This document shows, piece by piece, positions 14,408 through 22,643 of a DNA stretch of 64,000 nucleotides. Origin of the DNA: DASWJZ01 sp963792885 (GTDB lineage Bacteria > Pseudomonadota > Alphaproteobacteria > Rhizobiales > Afifellaceae); assembly GCA_963792885.1 (NCBI GenBank), contig CAWBXX010000003.1:529797-593796 (forward strand), written 5' to 3'. Numbering within the stretch: the stretch's first letter is position 1; each line of letters starts with the position of its first letter. The position numbers were made by a program, and so were the translations under genes. The notes beneath the pieces were generated by a model. The model saw nothing but the letters and a program-made list of their open reading frames with translations, did not search any database and was not told the origin of the DNA.

Positions 14408-16030
14408 TTGATAGGCTTCGTCGCTATTTTCGTAGGCGTCAGCCTCGCGTCATCCGCGTCCGCGGCCCTGATCCGCGTTGAGCCCGCGACCGAGACCTTT
14501 CCAGCGGTCATCAGCGTCGAGGGCGAAATCGCATTCGGCGACGAGAGGGATTTCGTGAACCAAGCGCTTGGTCTGGACAGCGCGATTGTGGTCCTAGCGA
14601 GCCCGGGCGGAAACACATTTGCCGCGATCGAGATTGGCAAGGCTATCAGGCTCAAGAACTTCGTCACCCTGGTCGACAACAATGAGGAGTGCGCTTCAGC
14701 CTGTGCGCTCATTTGGCTTGCGGGCGTCGTCCGATTCATGGGCCCAGAGGCGCAAATTGGATTTCACGCTTCTTACGAGGTTACACCCGAAGGAGAAGCG
14801 CACGTTCAAGGCGCTGCCAACGCCCTCGTCGGTGGCTACCTTACGACCCTCGGATACTCGCAAGTTCAGATTTTGCGATTCACAGATGCTGATCCCGAAA
14901 GCATGACTTGGATGTCGCCCAGCGACTTCCGAGACATCGGCATTGATGTGCGAGTTTTGGAGCCCAGCGAGGAGCAAACCGTCCCAGACGAGGCCGCGCC
15001 ATCCACCCCAGCCTCGCCCCCTCAGCCGGCACCAGAGCCGACGCCGCTGTTCGCCATCAAAGGGTGGGTAGCGGTCGACATCAAAACGGGAGGCGCTTCG
15101 TTCCCAGGTTACGTCATTCGCCTCGTTGATCGAGACCAACATCTAAGCGGGCACATCTTTGTCGGATGCGCACCTCAAAGCGTGGGCCCCTATCTCGAAT
15201 TTGAACTGAAAGACCTGAAGCAGGAACTGGCCGGCATCACACAGGCGCACCTACCTATCTGGATTGATGAAGTGCAGCTTGACGCGGCAGTCTCAGAAGC
15301 TTCGGTGTTCTTGCTTATGGATCAATCCAACGTGGCGAAGATAGAGGAGATGTCAAACCGGTTGCTTAACCCCGGCCCTCAGACGCTCCTCATTCGAGTC
15401 AGTCCCGCAGCCAGCTTCATTATCACGCTCTACGATTGGACGTCTGACTACGCTCGGCGCTACGAGCAAGCGAGCGGAGATGCTTTCCTGAGGATGAGCG
15501 TATTCACCAGTGCCTGCGCATCGCAAACGGCGGCCGCCGGTCCTTCTATCCAGGAAACCGGAACACCTCCCGCAACTCCATCCGAAGAATCCCTGGGTCA
15601 GAGTTCTTCGCCTATGGGATCGCGAGCGCTCGTGCTCGACGGCCCCTACGGCAACGACTCCGGCTGCGCTGTCGTTGCTCAGAGTCGCGCCGCGATGACC
15701 GGAATGCAAGACGATATGGTCATCGTCAATGGGCGATCTATTAAGGCCCTAGAGTCTGGTTGCCAGCTTCCTGCGCTACCCACTGGAGACGGCGCGCCTA
15801 TGCTCGCCAACTGCAGCGGCGAAGGCGAAGAATGGACCTTGGCCGTCTCCTTCCTCGAGGTGGGCGACAGCGTTATCTATCGCGACAGCGACGGTGCTGC
15901 CGTCACCATGCACCGATGCGACTCTGGCCGAACCGGGTTGTCCCCCCGTCCTTCATTAGCCCCGGGAGATGCGCCAGAGCGAAGCGACAATCAGACGCTC
16001 CCTAATGGCACAGTCGTGAAGGTGCGCTGA
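14408..16030 (+). CDS. periplasmic ClpP/crotonase-fold protein with extra C-terminal domains
   Basis: The protein has 540 residues. A signal peptide (MIGFVAIFVGVSLASSASA, about residues 1-19) is followed by a ClpP-like domain (about 25-180) with the oxyanion-type LASPGGNTFAAIEIGKAI and the CASACALIWLAG segment holding the likely nucleophile serine. This resembles the predicted periplasmic ClpP-like proteins of rhizobia. A proline/alanine-rich linker (about 187-213) leads to a region of unknown fold up to about residue 390 and a cysteine-containing C-terminal domain. Proteolytic activity is not shown. It is coupled by TGATG to the next small gene. Confidence 0.7.
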   Translation: MIGFVAIFVGVSLASSASAALIRVEPATETFPAVISVEGEIAFGDERDFVNQALGLDSAIVVLASPGGNTFAAIEIGKAIRLKNFVTLVDNNEECASACALIWLAGVVRFMGPEAQIGFHASYEVTPEGEAHVQGAANALVGGYLTTLGYSQVQILRFTDADPESMTWMSPSDFRDIGIDVRVLEPSEEQTVPDEAAPSTPASPPQPAPEPTPLFAIKGWVAVDIKTGGASFPGYVIRLVDRDQHLSGHIFVGCAPQSVGPYLEFELKDLKQELAGITQAHLPIWIDEVQLDAAVSEASVFLLMDQSNVAKIEEMSNRLLNPGPQTLLIRVSPAASFIITLYDWTSDYARRYEQASGDAFLRMSVFTSACASQTAAAGPSIQETGTPPATPSEESLGQSSSPMGSRALVLDGPYGNDSGCAVVAQSRAAMTGMQDDMVIVNGRSIKALESGCQLPALPTGDGAPMLANCSGEGEEWTLAVSFLEVGDSVIYRDSDGAAVTMHRCDSGRTGLSPRPSLAPGDAPERSDNQTLPNGTVVKVR

Positions 16031-16348
16031 TGGAACACAATCTGTCCAAAGATGATCGCGACTTCATCGCCACCTGGGCGCGGTCAATCCTCTTCAGAGT
16101 GCTCCAGGTCGGAGCCCTGATCATGGCATATTTCGGTGCCAAGGAGTGGGACCTCGTATTATCAGCTTGAGTCCCGCTGGTTTCGGAATATCCCGCTGAC
16201 AATTGCGTCCTTAGGATTTCTGGTGCTTCTAGGGGCCTGTTTCGATGTGAGCAGTGCAATCAAGTTTTTTGGGAAGCGAGACACGGAGCGTATCGAGGGC
16301 CCGATCCGACGTCGAAAACGCGCCCGGCAATCCCAGCGGAAGCCTTAG
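16030..16348 (+). CDS. small membrane protein, probably frameshifted
   Basis: The ATG at 16030 overlaps the previous stop (TGATG). The first frame gives MEHNLSKDDRDFIATWARSI and a hydrophobic segment (VLQVGALIMAYFGA), and stops at 16170 after 46 residues. A second frame continues WFRNIPLTIASLGFLVLLGA, a clear membrane helix, then a basic tail (IRRRKRARQSQRKP) ending at 16348. The joined product would have two membrane helices. A one-base error near 16165 is likely. The function is unknown; the overlap suggests it works with the ClpP-like protein. Confidence 0.55.
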
Positions 16349-16560
16349 TGTAAGTCCTCTGCTCGACCGGCTATCGCCTCGGCAGATCGGCTGCGACGCT
16401 TCCAGGCGTTCCGGTTACCTTTGGGAGCGACCGGTTCGTTCCGCCGTGCATTCCGCAACGCCGCCTCCCCTTCACCGCCGGAGATTGGCACGCCGCCCCC
16501 CTTGCGCTACGGGGGGCGTCTCGTCTTCTGTCAGCGCTTTTCCGTTTCTTCAGGTGATCC
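16345..16560 (-). pseudogene. HGG-motif small protein, frameshifted copy
   Basis: On the minus strand one frame reads AACQSPAVKGRRRCGMHGGT and a second continues PKGNRNAWKRRSRSAEAIAG to a stop at 16345. This matches the small C..SPA...RCRMHGG...PKGNRNA proteins common in rhizobial accessory DNA, of unknown function. A better copy lies at 22314-22643. At least one indel lies near 16430. Confidence 0.65.
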
Positions 16561-16790
16561 GCCGCGAGTGCTAATCCCCCTCTAGGCGTTTGCAGAGCGG
16601 CCTTCGTCTCCGCGAATCACGATGGTTTCTGCGTCGGCCCCAACGAGGCAAAGACAGATGCACATGTCGGACCGCCTCTGTGATTTGTCTCTTTTCTACC
16701 ATGGAGAAGCCCAAAGATGTTTGCGAGGTGACCTGCCTTGTCGTCCTTGTTAGGCTCGAAGCGGTCCGATCTCGCATCCCGGGAGCACAG

Positions 16791-17135
16791 ATGACCACCG
16801 AGGACGACGTGCGAGCCGCCTCGAAAGCGTTCTACGCCGCGCTGAACCGCATGCTTGCCGGGGACGCAAGCTCGTTGACAGACATCTGGGCGCACAGCGC
16901 CGAGGCGACGACCATGCATCCGATCGGCGACCGGCAGGTCGGTTGGGACAAATTAGGGAGGTCGTTTAAGCGCGTGGCCAGGTCAAGCACCGGTGGCCAC
17001 GTGGCGGCCACCGACCAGCTGTTTCGCGTGCATGGCGACACAGCATACGAAGTGGGCGTCGAGCATGCTGACTTCGCAGTAGGCGGCACGCAGCTCACCG
17101 TGAACTCCCGCTTCACGGTGGAAGCCGCGCGGTAG
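16791..17135 (+). CDS. SnoaL/NTF2-like small protein
   Basis: The start ATG at 16791 follows GGGAGCACAG and gives MTTEDDVRAASKAFYAALNR, 114 residues. The upstream in-frame extension has no support. The sequence (SLTDIWAHSAEATTMHPIGD, VGWDKLGRSFKRV, DTAYEVGVEHADF) fits the SnoaL-like/DUF4440 NTF2 fold. It is slightly short: relatives continue past the last beta-strand with a KEGGEWKIVHHH-like end, but here it stops after FTVEAAR. An IS256-family element begins about 80 bases downstream, so the end may be altered. The ligand or reaction is unknown. Confidence 0.65.
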   Translation: MTTEDDVRAASKAFYAALNRMLAGDASSLTDIWAHSAEATTMHPIGDRQVGWDKLGRSFKRVARSSTGGHVAATDQLFRVHGDTAYEVGVEHADFAVGGTQLTVNSRFTVEAAR

Positions 17136-17210
17136 GCTCGCCGAACGCGAATGCGACTGACGGGCTCTGAAAGGCGCTTACGTCAGCGTCGCACGGTGAA
17201 GATCGTTACC

Positions 17211-17218
17211 GGGTCAGG
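17211..17218. repeat. target-site duplication, left copy
   Basis: GGGTCAGG flanks the left end of the insertion sequence and is identical to 18623-18630. Removing the element and one copy gives the original site, with no obvious gene across it. Confidence 0.88.
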
Positions 17219-18622
17219 GGTCACGTCCGTCAACGTGGTGTAATTTCGATGGTGGCCTGAGGAGGTCATCGGTCAGGCGGCCTTGGGTGTAATCTGGAGG
17301 GGTTGAGCCTCGACGGCGGGTGTCATGATCTCGGCCATTCCCTCGATCTGCATGTAACGGTTCTGGGTCTGCCACTCGTCGTTCTGCTCGAGGAGGACGG
17401 CGCCGACGAGGCGGACGATCGACTCCTCATTGGGGAAGATGCCGACGACGTCGGTCCGACGCTTGACCTCCTTATTGAGGCGCTCGAGCGGGTTGGTGCT
17501 GTGGAGCTTGGTGCGATGCTGCGCCGGGAAGGCGATGTAGGCGAGCACGTCATGCTCGGCCTCGTCCATGAGCGCAGCGAGCTTGGGCCAGCGGGATCGG
17601 AGCTGATCGGCAACGTGGCGCCAGGTCTGGCCAGCGCCCTCGCGATCCGGCTGAATGAAGGCTTGGCGGATTGCCGCTGCAACGACGGTGTGCTGCCCCT
17701 TCGGCACATGCGCCAGAGCATTCCTCATGAAGTGAACGCGGCAGCGTTGCCAAGTGGCGCCGACGACGCGGGTGATCGCGGCGGTGAGGCCGTCATGGGC
17801 ATCGGAGATGACCAGCTTCACAGCTCTCAGGCCGCGCTTGACCAGGCTCTTCAGGAAGGTCGACCAGAAGGTCTCGGCCTCCGAGGGACCGATGCCAAGG
17901 CCGATGATCTCGCGCCGGCCATCGGTATTGGCAGCGACGGCGATTATCGCCGCCACCGAGACGATCCGGCCGCCCTCGCGGACTTTGAGGTAGGTGGCGT
18001 CGAGCCAGAGATACGGCCATTCGCCCTCCAGTGGTCGGTCGAGGAAGGCGCGGACCCGCTCGTCGATCTCCTTGCACAGCTTGGAGACTTGGCTCTTGGA
18101 GATGCCGGCGAGCCCCATCGCCTGCACCAGATCGTCGACGCGCCGGGTCGAGACGCCACTGATCCATGCCTCTTGAATCACCGCGACCAGCGCCTTCTCG
18201 GTCGTCCGGCGGGCTTCCAGGAAGGGCGGGAAGTAACTGCCCTGGCGGAGCTTCGGGATCTTCAGCGACAGCGAGCCGAGCCGGGTGTCGAAGCTGCGCT
18301 CGCGGTAACCGTTGCGCCAGTTGAGCCGATCGGCCGAGCGTTCGTGCCGGCCGGCGCCGATCATCCCTTCAACGTCGGCTTCCATGAGAAGCTGAAGAAC
18401 GCTCTCGGCAACGGACCGGAGGAAGTCGCCTTCCCCGCTCTTCTGCAGCAGCTCGCTCAGTGGCAGTCTGTCGTCGGTCATCGTGGTGTCCTCGGTTGGG
18501 ATGAAGTCGGCAACTCCACCCTAACCGCCAACCGCGGTGACCACCCCAGCTCCACCATCGCCGGCAGCGGAAAATCCACCGCCGAATGCGCCGGAAATTA
18601 CACCACGTGCGAGGACGCTAAC
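17219..18622 (-). mobile_element. complete IS256-family insertion sequence with 8-bp target duplication
   Basis: The element is 1404 bp. Its inverted ends can be aligned over 29 bp (left GGTCACGTCCGTCAACGTGG; right end in complement GTTAGCGTCCTCGCACGTGG), followed on both sides by TGTAATTTC. The flanks carry the direct repeat GGGTCAGG at 17211-17218 and 18623-18630. This 8-bp duplication is the length made by IS256 elements. One transposase gene fills the element. Confidence 0.92.
17273..18481 (-). CDS. IS256-family (Mutator-type) transposase
   Basis: The protein has 402 residues and an intact frame, typical of the family. It has the DDE catalytic region: the first D in YLWLDATYLKVREGG, the second in VISDAHDGLTAAI, and the E in HSTNPLERLNKEVKRRTDVV. 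The C-H motif WQRCRVHFMRNAL typical of Mutator-like transposases is present. It fills the element between its inverted ends. With complete ends, target duplication and intact catalytic residues, it appears able to move. Confidence 0.95.
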   Translation of the reverse strand: MTDDRLPLSELLQKSGEGDFLRSVAESVLQLLMEADVEGMIGAGRHERSADRLNWRNGYRERSFDTRLGSLSLKIPKLRQGSYFPPFLEARRTTEKALVAVIQEAWISGVSTRRVDDLVQAMGLAGISKSQVSKLCKEIDERVRAFLDRPLEGEWPYLWLDATYLKVREGGRIVSVAAIIAVAANTDGRREIIGLGIGPSEAETFWSTFLKSLVKRGLRAVKLVISDAHDGLTAAITRVVGATWQRCRVHFMRNALAHVPKGQHTVVAAAIRQAFIQPDREGAGQTWRHVADQLRSRWPKLAALMDEAEHDVLAYIAFPAQHRTKLHSTNPLERLNKEVKRRTDVVGIFPNEESIVRLVGAVLLEQNDEWQTQNRYMQIEGMAEIMTPAVEAQPLQITPKAA

Positions 18623-18630
18623 GGGTCAGG
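18623..18630. repeat. target-site duplication, right copy
   Basis: GGGTCAGG lies directly outside the right inverted end of the insertion sequence and is identical to the left copy at 17211-17218. Confidence 0.88.
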
Positions 18631-18695
18631 AAAACCAGGACGCGCACGTCAACGCCATGGGAAGACCGGTGATCGCCTCTCCAATTACGGCGCAG

Positions 18696-19586
18696 TCACA
18701 TCTGATCAAGGGCAAGGCGGGTAACCTCCGCAGTCTCGCCTCCTGCTTCGAGGCGATCGCTCACCGTGATGAGAAGGCTGCGATCGCCCGGGTTGACGAT
18801 CGTCATCGTAGCCTTTGTATCGCCGTTGACCGGCTTCGGCCAGGTGACGGTCAGCACCACGGCATCCCCGCGCCGTCGGCCGGCAAGCTGCGCGGGTCCC
18901 ATTGCCGCGCCGACGTACACGCCGGAGTAGCGGCCTGTTTGCCGATCATAGCGAATGTCGGCCCCGATCCGTCTTGAGAAGATGAAGCTGCGGCACTTAC
19001 CGGAAATTGCGATCCCGCTTTCCGAAGCCTGACCGGTTAGCGTGCACCGCACGTTGTTTGGACTTTGCGTCGCGCTGCGTTGAATTTGACCGGAACCGGA
19101 GAACGATCCCGCGAACCTACGGAGAAATTCTGCTTCTGGGGCCACAGACGCCGCCGCGCGACTGGCAGGAGGCTTTGGCGCGGCCGGCTGCCCCTTTGGC
19201 GTTCGTAACCGGCCACTGTCATCGGCTGCAGCATTGGGGCTCAACTCGACCGTGGCTGGGTCGGTCTGTGGGACCGGGTCGGAGTGCGCTGCCTCGGGAG
19301 TGACTTCTTGGTACAGCCACGAAGCCACCTCGTCGCTCTCTCTGAAGACCGATGTCTTCCTCTGCGGGAGTGGCGGGACCGGCTCCTCCGCAACGACATC
19401 AAACGCAGCATCAACACGGTCGTCGATCGCTGAGAGACCCTGTGCCTGCGATGATGTACACGCCATCATAGCGCTTCCAAGCGCTATGATCAGCGGCGCG
19501 AATCCCCGACACCAAGACAAGAGCGGAGCATTGTCGCTCGCTCGGGCCCGCTGCTTCGGTTCCGCCTTCGTCGCTGCTCCCATCAT
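18696..19586 (-). CDS. secreted or membrane-anchored protein with alphaproteobacterial C-terminal beta domain
   Basis: The product has up to 296 residues. A hydrophobic stretch (LIIALGSAMMACTSSQAQG, about residues 32-50) looks like a signal peptide preceded by a long basic N-terminus, so the true start may be later. A low-complexity proline/alanine region covers about 60-150. The C-terminal 140 residues (FLRRFAGSFSGSGQIQRS, ISGKCRSFIFSRR, LTVTWPKPVNGDTKATM) resemble a domain I recognise only from uncharacterised alphaproteobacterial proteins. A lipocalin-like beta-barrel is possible. The function is unknown. Confidence 0.6.
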   Translation of the reverse strand: MMGAATKAEPKQRARASDNAPLLSWCRGFAPLIIALGSAMMACTSSQAQGLSAIDDRVDAAFDVVAEEPVPPLPQRKTSVFRESDEVASWLYQEVTPEAAHSDPVPQTDPATVELSPNAAADDSGRLRTPKGQPAAPKPPASRAAASVAPEAEFLRRFAGSFSGSGQIQRSATQSPNNVRCTLTGQASESGIAISGKCRSFIFSRRIGADIRYDRQTGRYSGVYVGAAMGPAQLAGRRRGDAVVLTVTWPKPVNGDTKATMTIVNPGDRSLLITVSDRLEAGGETAEVTRLALDQM

Positions 19587-20179
19587 ACACTCCGCCCGCT
19601 GTTCCGGGCAACGCTAAGGTCGAGTGTCGCTAAGAATGCGGCAGATATTTGGGGCGGGGAGCCCGCTACGGAGGCGACGCGCGCAATCCAAATGCTCAGG
19701 GCCTTCACCTGACCGACGAAGAGTGGAGTGCTGTGCCTAAATACTTGCAGGGTCGTAAGAGGCTCAAGCGCGCATGGGTGCCGCCCCCTGCGCGCACTTC
19801 AGCATCGACAACGTGACCTTGTCGCCGGTGCCGCTCCCGGCGTCTGCCTGGTTACTGATGACGGGGCTTGCGGGTCTTTCCTAAGGGCCAACCTTCGACG
19901 CTCGGCGTGCTGATCCTTGAAACCCGGGGCGACGGGCAGCCGAAGCCGCCACCCCCGACGATGTCCATCCGTGCCGCGCACCACAGCTCGACGCGCTGCG
20001 GCGGGCCGCAAGGTCGGATCGATCTAGCCCGGCACCACCGCCGGGCTTTTGTCATCGGCTATCGGCCCATTCAAAGCTGCATATCAGTCGGTCCCACACT
20101 CCGCTTCTTGTGACGCACGCGCGTCATGTTGCGCGCTAGAATAGAGGCGTGCCGATAGTCGGCAGATATGGGGACTCGC
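19587..20179. other. long stretch without a convincing gene
   Basis: Short open frames exist on both strands, but none has a good ribosome site or a recognisable product. The one clear element is a hairpin with a T run at 20026-20051, listed separately. Decayed coding sequence is possible. Confidence 0.45.
20026..20051 (+). terminator. hairpin followed by T run
   Basis: AGCCCGGC (20026-20033) pairs with GCCGGGCT (20040-20047) and is followed by TTTT. This has the form of a Rho-independent terminator for plus-strand transcripts. No clear gene ends just upstream, so it may belong to a decayed gene. Confidence 0.5.
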
Positions 20180-20365
20180 ATGCCGAGCACCTGGGACGAG
20201 ATGACCGTCGATGAGAAGTTGGAGTGGCTCAAGCTGCGAATTACAACTCTCCAGACCGAAACCGCCAACGACTTTGGAACTCTGCGTCGGCGGATAGAGG
20301 CGCTGGAGAAGATTGTGCCCGCACCGACGTTGAGACAGCGAAAGCCTGATTACGCGCGCACCTGA
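20180..20365 (+). CDS. small coiled-coil protein, hypothetical
   Basis: The product has 61 residues and starts MPSTWDEMTVDEKLEWLKLR, with a GGGGACTCGC ribosome site just upstream. An ATG four codons earlier is less well placed. Heptad-like spacing of leucines (WLKLRITTL, LRRRIEALEKI) suggests a short coiled coil. It resembles small MTVEEKLDWLK-type proteins found in rhizobial genomes, of unknown function. No neighbour is clearly co-transcribed. Confidence 0.62.
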   Translation: MPSTWDEMTVDEKLEWLKLRITTLQTETANDFGTLRRRIEALEKIVPAPTLRQRKPDYART

Positions 20366-20547
20366 TCTAGATCGGGATTTCCGCCTCGGCGAGCCAGAGG
20401 CCAAAATACTAGGGGGATTGAGCCCGCCAACGACGTTTGCGCTTTGCTTTCTAGGCACACCTTGGCCGACAAAGGTCTGACGGATTGGAAGCCGAGTCGG
20501 GGGCAGTCTGTCCCAGCGCCTTGACCGATCCGCGGAAGAAATTCGCG

Positions 20548-20733
20548 ATGAACTCAACCCGAAGCGCTGAACACGACCTGGAGCTGGCGCGCACCATCAG
20601 CAAAATTCTCCGTTCTCCGCCCAGACCCAACAGCGCCGAACCCAAGCGGAGGAGCGACAGAGAGGAAGCGGGACAGCGAGCGGTCGCAGACGTGGCCGTG
20701 GCAATGGCTGGACAAGCTAAGAAGGCAAGCTGA
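20548..20733 (+). CDS. small hypothetical protein
   Basis: The frame from ATG 20548 gives 61 residues beginning MNSTRSAEHDLELARTISKI, with a helical N-terminus and a basic, alanine-rich C-terminus. An in-frame ATG at 20485 would add 21 residues. I do not recognise it. A terminator-like hairpin follows at 20911-20936. Coding is only moderately likely. Confidence 0.35.
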   Translation: MNSTRSAEHDLELARTISKILRSPPRPNSAEPKRRSDREEAGQRAVADVAVAMAGQAKKAS

Positions 20734-21241
20734 AGCCAACGGCCTCGATGTCATCGACGCTTGTCTGGGAACCATTCGTGCCAAGTCCTGCTTCCGCAGC
20801 GGCCAGTCGGAGTTGTCCCCTAGCCTTCGACGGGCAGACAGTAGGGCGTCGTCCAGTGTCGCTACCGTTCGTTTGGCGACCGCGCGGCATGGTTTCCCCC
20901 ACGCCACTGGGCCCGGCCTCGCGCCGGGCTTCTTTATGAGCGTCCTCGGTGAGGTGGAATTGGGACGGCGGCCAGCGGAAACGCCGCCCAATGCGTGCGG
21001 GAGCGGCGCTTAAAGCAGCGTCCTCGTTCGTATTGCCTAAATTACGGACTTTCTGTTCCCGCCTGCCGGATTACACTCGCGGCGCGGCGGGTGAGGACCT
21101 TCAGGCTCGCCGCAGAGCCGGCGGTTTCTGGTCTCCCCTCTAAACGTAAGCCGCCGGCACCACTCACCTCGCCTTGGAAACGCCTCGCCTTGCATCGCTC
21201 GGTTGCCTACGCTCAGCCCGGCAATCAAGGAGGGCACGACC
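20734..21241. other. stretch without a convincing gene
   Basis: No product is recognised on either strand. Overlapping open frames of 60-70 codons exist, as expected at this GC content. The only clear element is the hairpin with a T-rich tail at 20911-20936. Confidence 0.4.
20911..20936 (+). terminator. hairpin with T-rich tail
   Basis: GCCCGGC (20911-20917) pairs with GCCGGGC (20923-20929) and is followed by TTCTTT. It is similar in stem sequence to the hairpin at 20026-20051. It probably ends plus-strand transcription from the small genes before it. Confidence 0.5.
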
Positions 21242-21481
21242 ATGCAGAAGGGCAATGTCGATCTCGCAACGTTGAAAACGGCGCGCGAGAGACTTGAGGC
21301 GAAGAGGGTGGAGCTGATCCAGAAGATGGCAAAAAGCAAAACGGTCGTTGCGGATCGTTTGCGCTTATTCCTCTACGTTGAAGGCACGATCGAGAAGCTC
21401 AAGGTGCTTGAGTCAGGGCAACAGGATATGCCGGTTGCAACGCAGGGCGTGACGGAATTCCAACGCGGGACGGCGACGTAG
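21242..21481 (+). CDS. small helical hypothetical protein
   Basis: The product has 79 residues. The ATG at 21242 (MQKGNVDLATLKTARERLEA) has a strong AAGGAGGG ribosome site 7 bases upstream, better than the earlier in-frame ATG at 21203. Most of the protein is predicted amphipathic helix (ERLEAKRVELIQKMAKSKT). The family is not recognised. It stands alone in the accessory region. Confidence 0.6.
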   Translation: MQKGNVDLATLKTARERLEAKRVELIQKMAKSKTVVADRLRLFLYVEGTIEKLKVLESGQQDMPVATQGVTEFQRGTAT

Positions 21482-21784
21482 TAGCCGCACACAATTAGCC
21501 CGTCGTCGACATCACTGAGGATGCCGCGGCGGAGGTGGTGCACTCGGTCATTGGAGGTCGCACTCGGGGTTGCGGGCAATTTGCACCGAATCCCGCAGAA
21601 CTCTGGTGCGGCCGAGGACCCGCTCTCACCTGCTCAAATCTTTGCAGGACGGCATTCGTGAAAAGTGCTACCCGGTGAGTGGAAGTTGCAGCTTTTTCAA
21701 CAGCTTGCTGTCGTGCATTTCGTTTCCCCTAGGGAGCGCCATCCTTCTTGTACATCAACGTCACAGAATGCGCTTCGCGCGTGT
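21482..21784. other. stretch without a convincing gene
   Basis: I see no gene here. Its right end may include extra codons of the ligase remnant that follows on the minus strand, but homology to that family ends near 21785. Confidence 0.4.
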
Positions 21785-22130
21785 GGCGCGCCCGAGAACT
21801 CTAGCTGCATACCCGGCTCAAGCGAGATCGCGCCGCCGCCGATCGGATCGGCAAGCCCGATGATATTTTCGCGCCGTCGTAGATCGGCTCCCAGCCGAGA
21901 AGCCCCTGCATGCCCTCAAGCAGCGCGCGGATACCGCGGGGGGCCTCGATAAGGCACCGGCGTGTGGCCGTCCTTGTAGAAGCAAAACTTCTGATGCTCC
22001 GTGCCAATTCGCCACGCGGCCCGCGGCTTCGCCCCGGCTTCGAGATGTGCGACAAGTTGATCGCGGCTTTCGATCTGCTTGCTATCCGCTGTCGCGCGCC
22101 ATGCGCCATCGTCTAACAAAAACGCTCCTA
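21785..22130 (-). pseudogene. glutamate-cysteine ligase remnant (N-terminal fragment)
   Basis: Three minus-strand frames in order give DQLVAHLEAG, AWRIGTEHQKFCFYKDGHTP, GIRALLEGMQGLLGWEPIYD and then GLADPIGGGAISLEPGMQLE with FSGAP. This is the start of the plant/proteobacterial type glutamate-cysteine ligase, including the FRIGTEHEKF and GGAISLEPGGQ-type active-site segments. Only about 115 of about 450 residues are present, and two or more indels break the frame. After FSGAP the similarity stops, so this is a real truncation and not just a sequence error. A complete copy elsewhere in the genome is expected. Confidence 0.78.
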
Positions 22131-22313
22131 CAATTAACGCCTGTCTATGGCTTCGCAAAGCGTTCGATCACGTTTCGGCCGCCTTGGCCCGACCCGACGC
22201 GGCTCTTTGGACGGCTCCCCTACACACCCTCCGCGGAGGTCAGACGGCCTCGGTCAGCACTACGCGCTGGCAGCGGTACCGCCAAATGAGCGCGGCCCGA
22301 GGGAGCCGCGAGA

Positions 22314-22643
22314 TCACTCCTCTTCGGCCAACGCCCTCATCAAGGTGATCAGGCCCGAAATCTCTCGCCGCCGCGCAATCGCCTCGGTCGTGTAGCGCCC
22401 GTGCTTGAAGGCGTTGCGGTTACCTTTCGGAGCGCCCGGCGATGTTCCTCCGTGCATCCGGCAGCGGCCGTTTCCCATCGCAGGCGACCGGCACGGGCTC
22501 CCGCTCCGCGTCCGGGCTCCGCATCGGGGGCTGAGGTGCATGGGCAATTGCATGGGGTCGATCCTCTGCTTTCGAGTGATCCCCTCCCCCTGGGGTCTCG
22601 ACGGTTCCGACGATGGCCTGCCCGCCCTGATGGACGTGGACAT
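22314..22643 (-). CDS. HGG-motif small protein
   Basis: The frame gives up to 109 residues. The conserved core is SPRCGARTRSGSPCRSPAMG, then GRCRMHGGTSPGAPKGNRNA and FKHGRYTTEAIARRRE. Two CxxxxxxxxxC spacings and the HGG...PKGNRNA..HG motif mark a small family common in rhizobial islands and prophages, of unknown function. The real start is probably internal, near 22553 (MQLPMHLSPRCG). It overlaps the 3' part of the next upstream gene in a different frame. Confidence 0.68.
   Translation of the reverse strand: MSTSIRAGRPSSEPSRPQGEGITRKQRIDPMQLPMHLSPRCGARTRSGSPCRSPAMGNGRCRMHGGTSPGAPKGNRNAFKHGRYTTEAIARRREISGLITLMRALAEEE

Noticed and set aside
17303..18724. Long plus-strand open frame (473 codons) across the insertion sequence
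   Set aside because: It is the antisense shadow of the intact IS256-type transposase and matches no family.
19868..20113. Proline-rich open frame of 81 codons on the plus strand
   Set aside because: It has no ribosome site, runs through a terminator-like hairpin and is not recognised.
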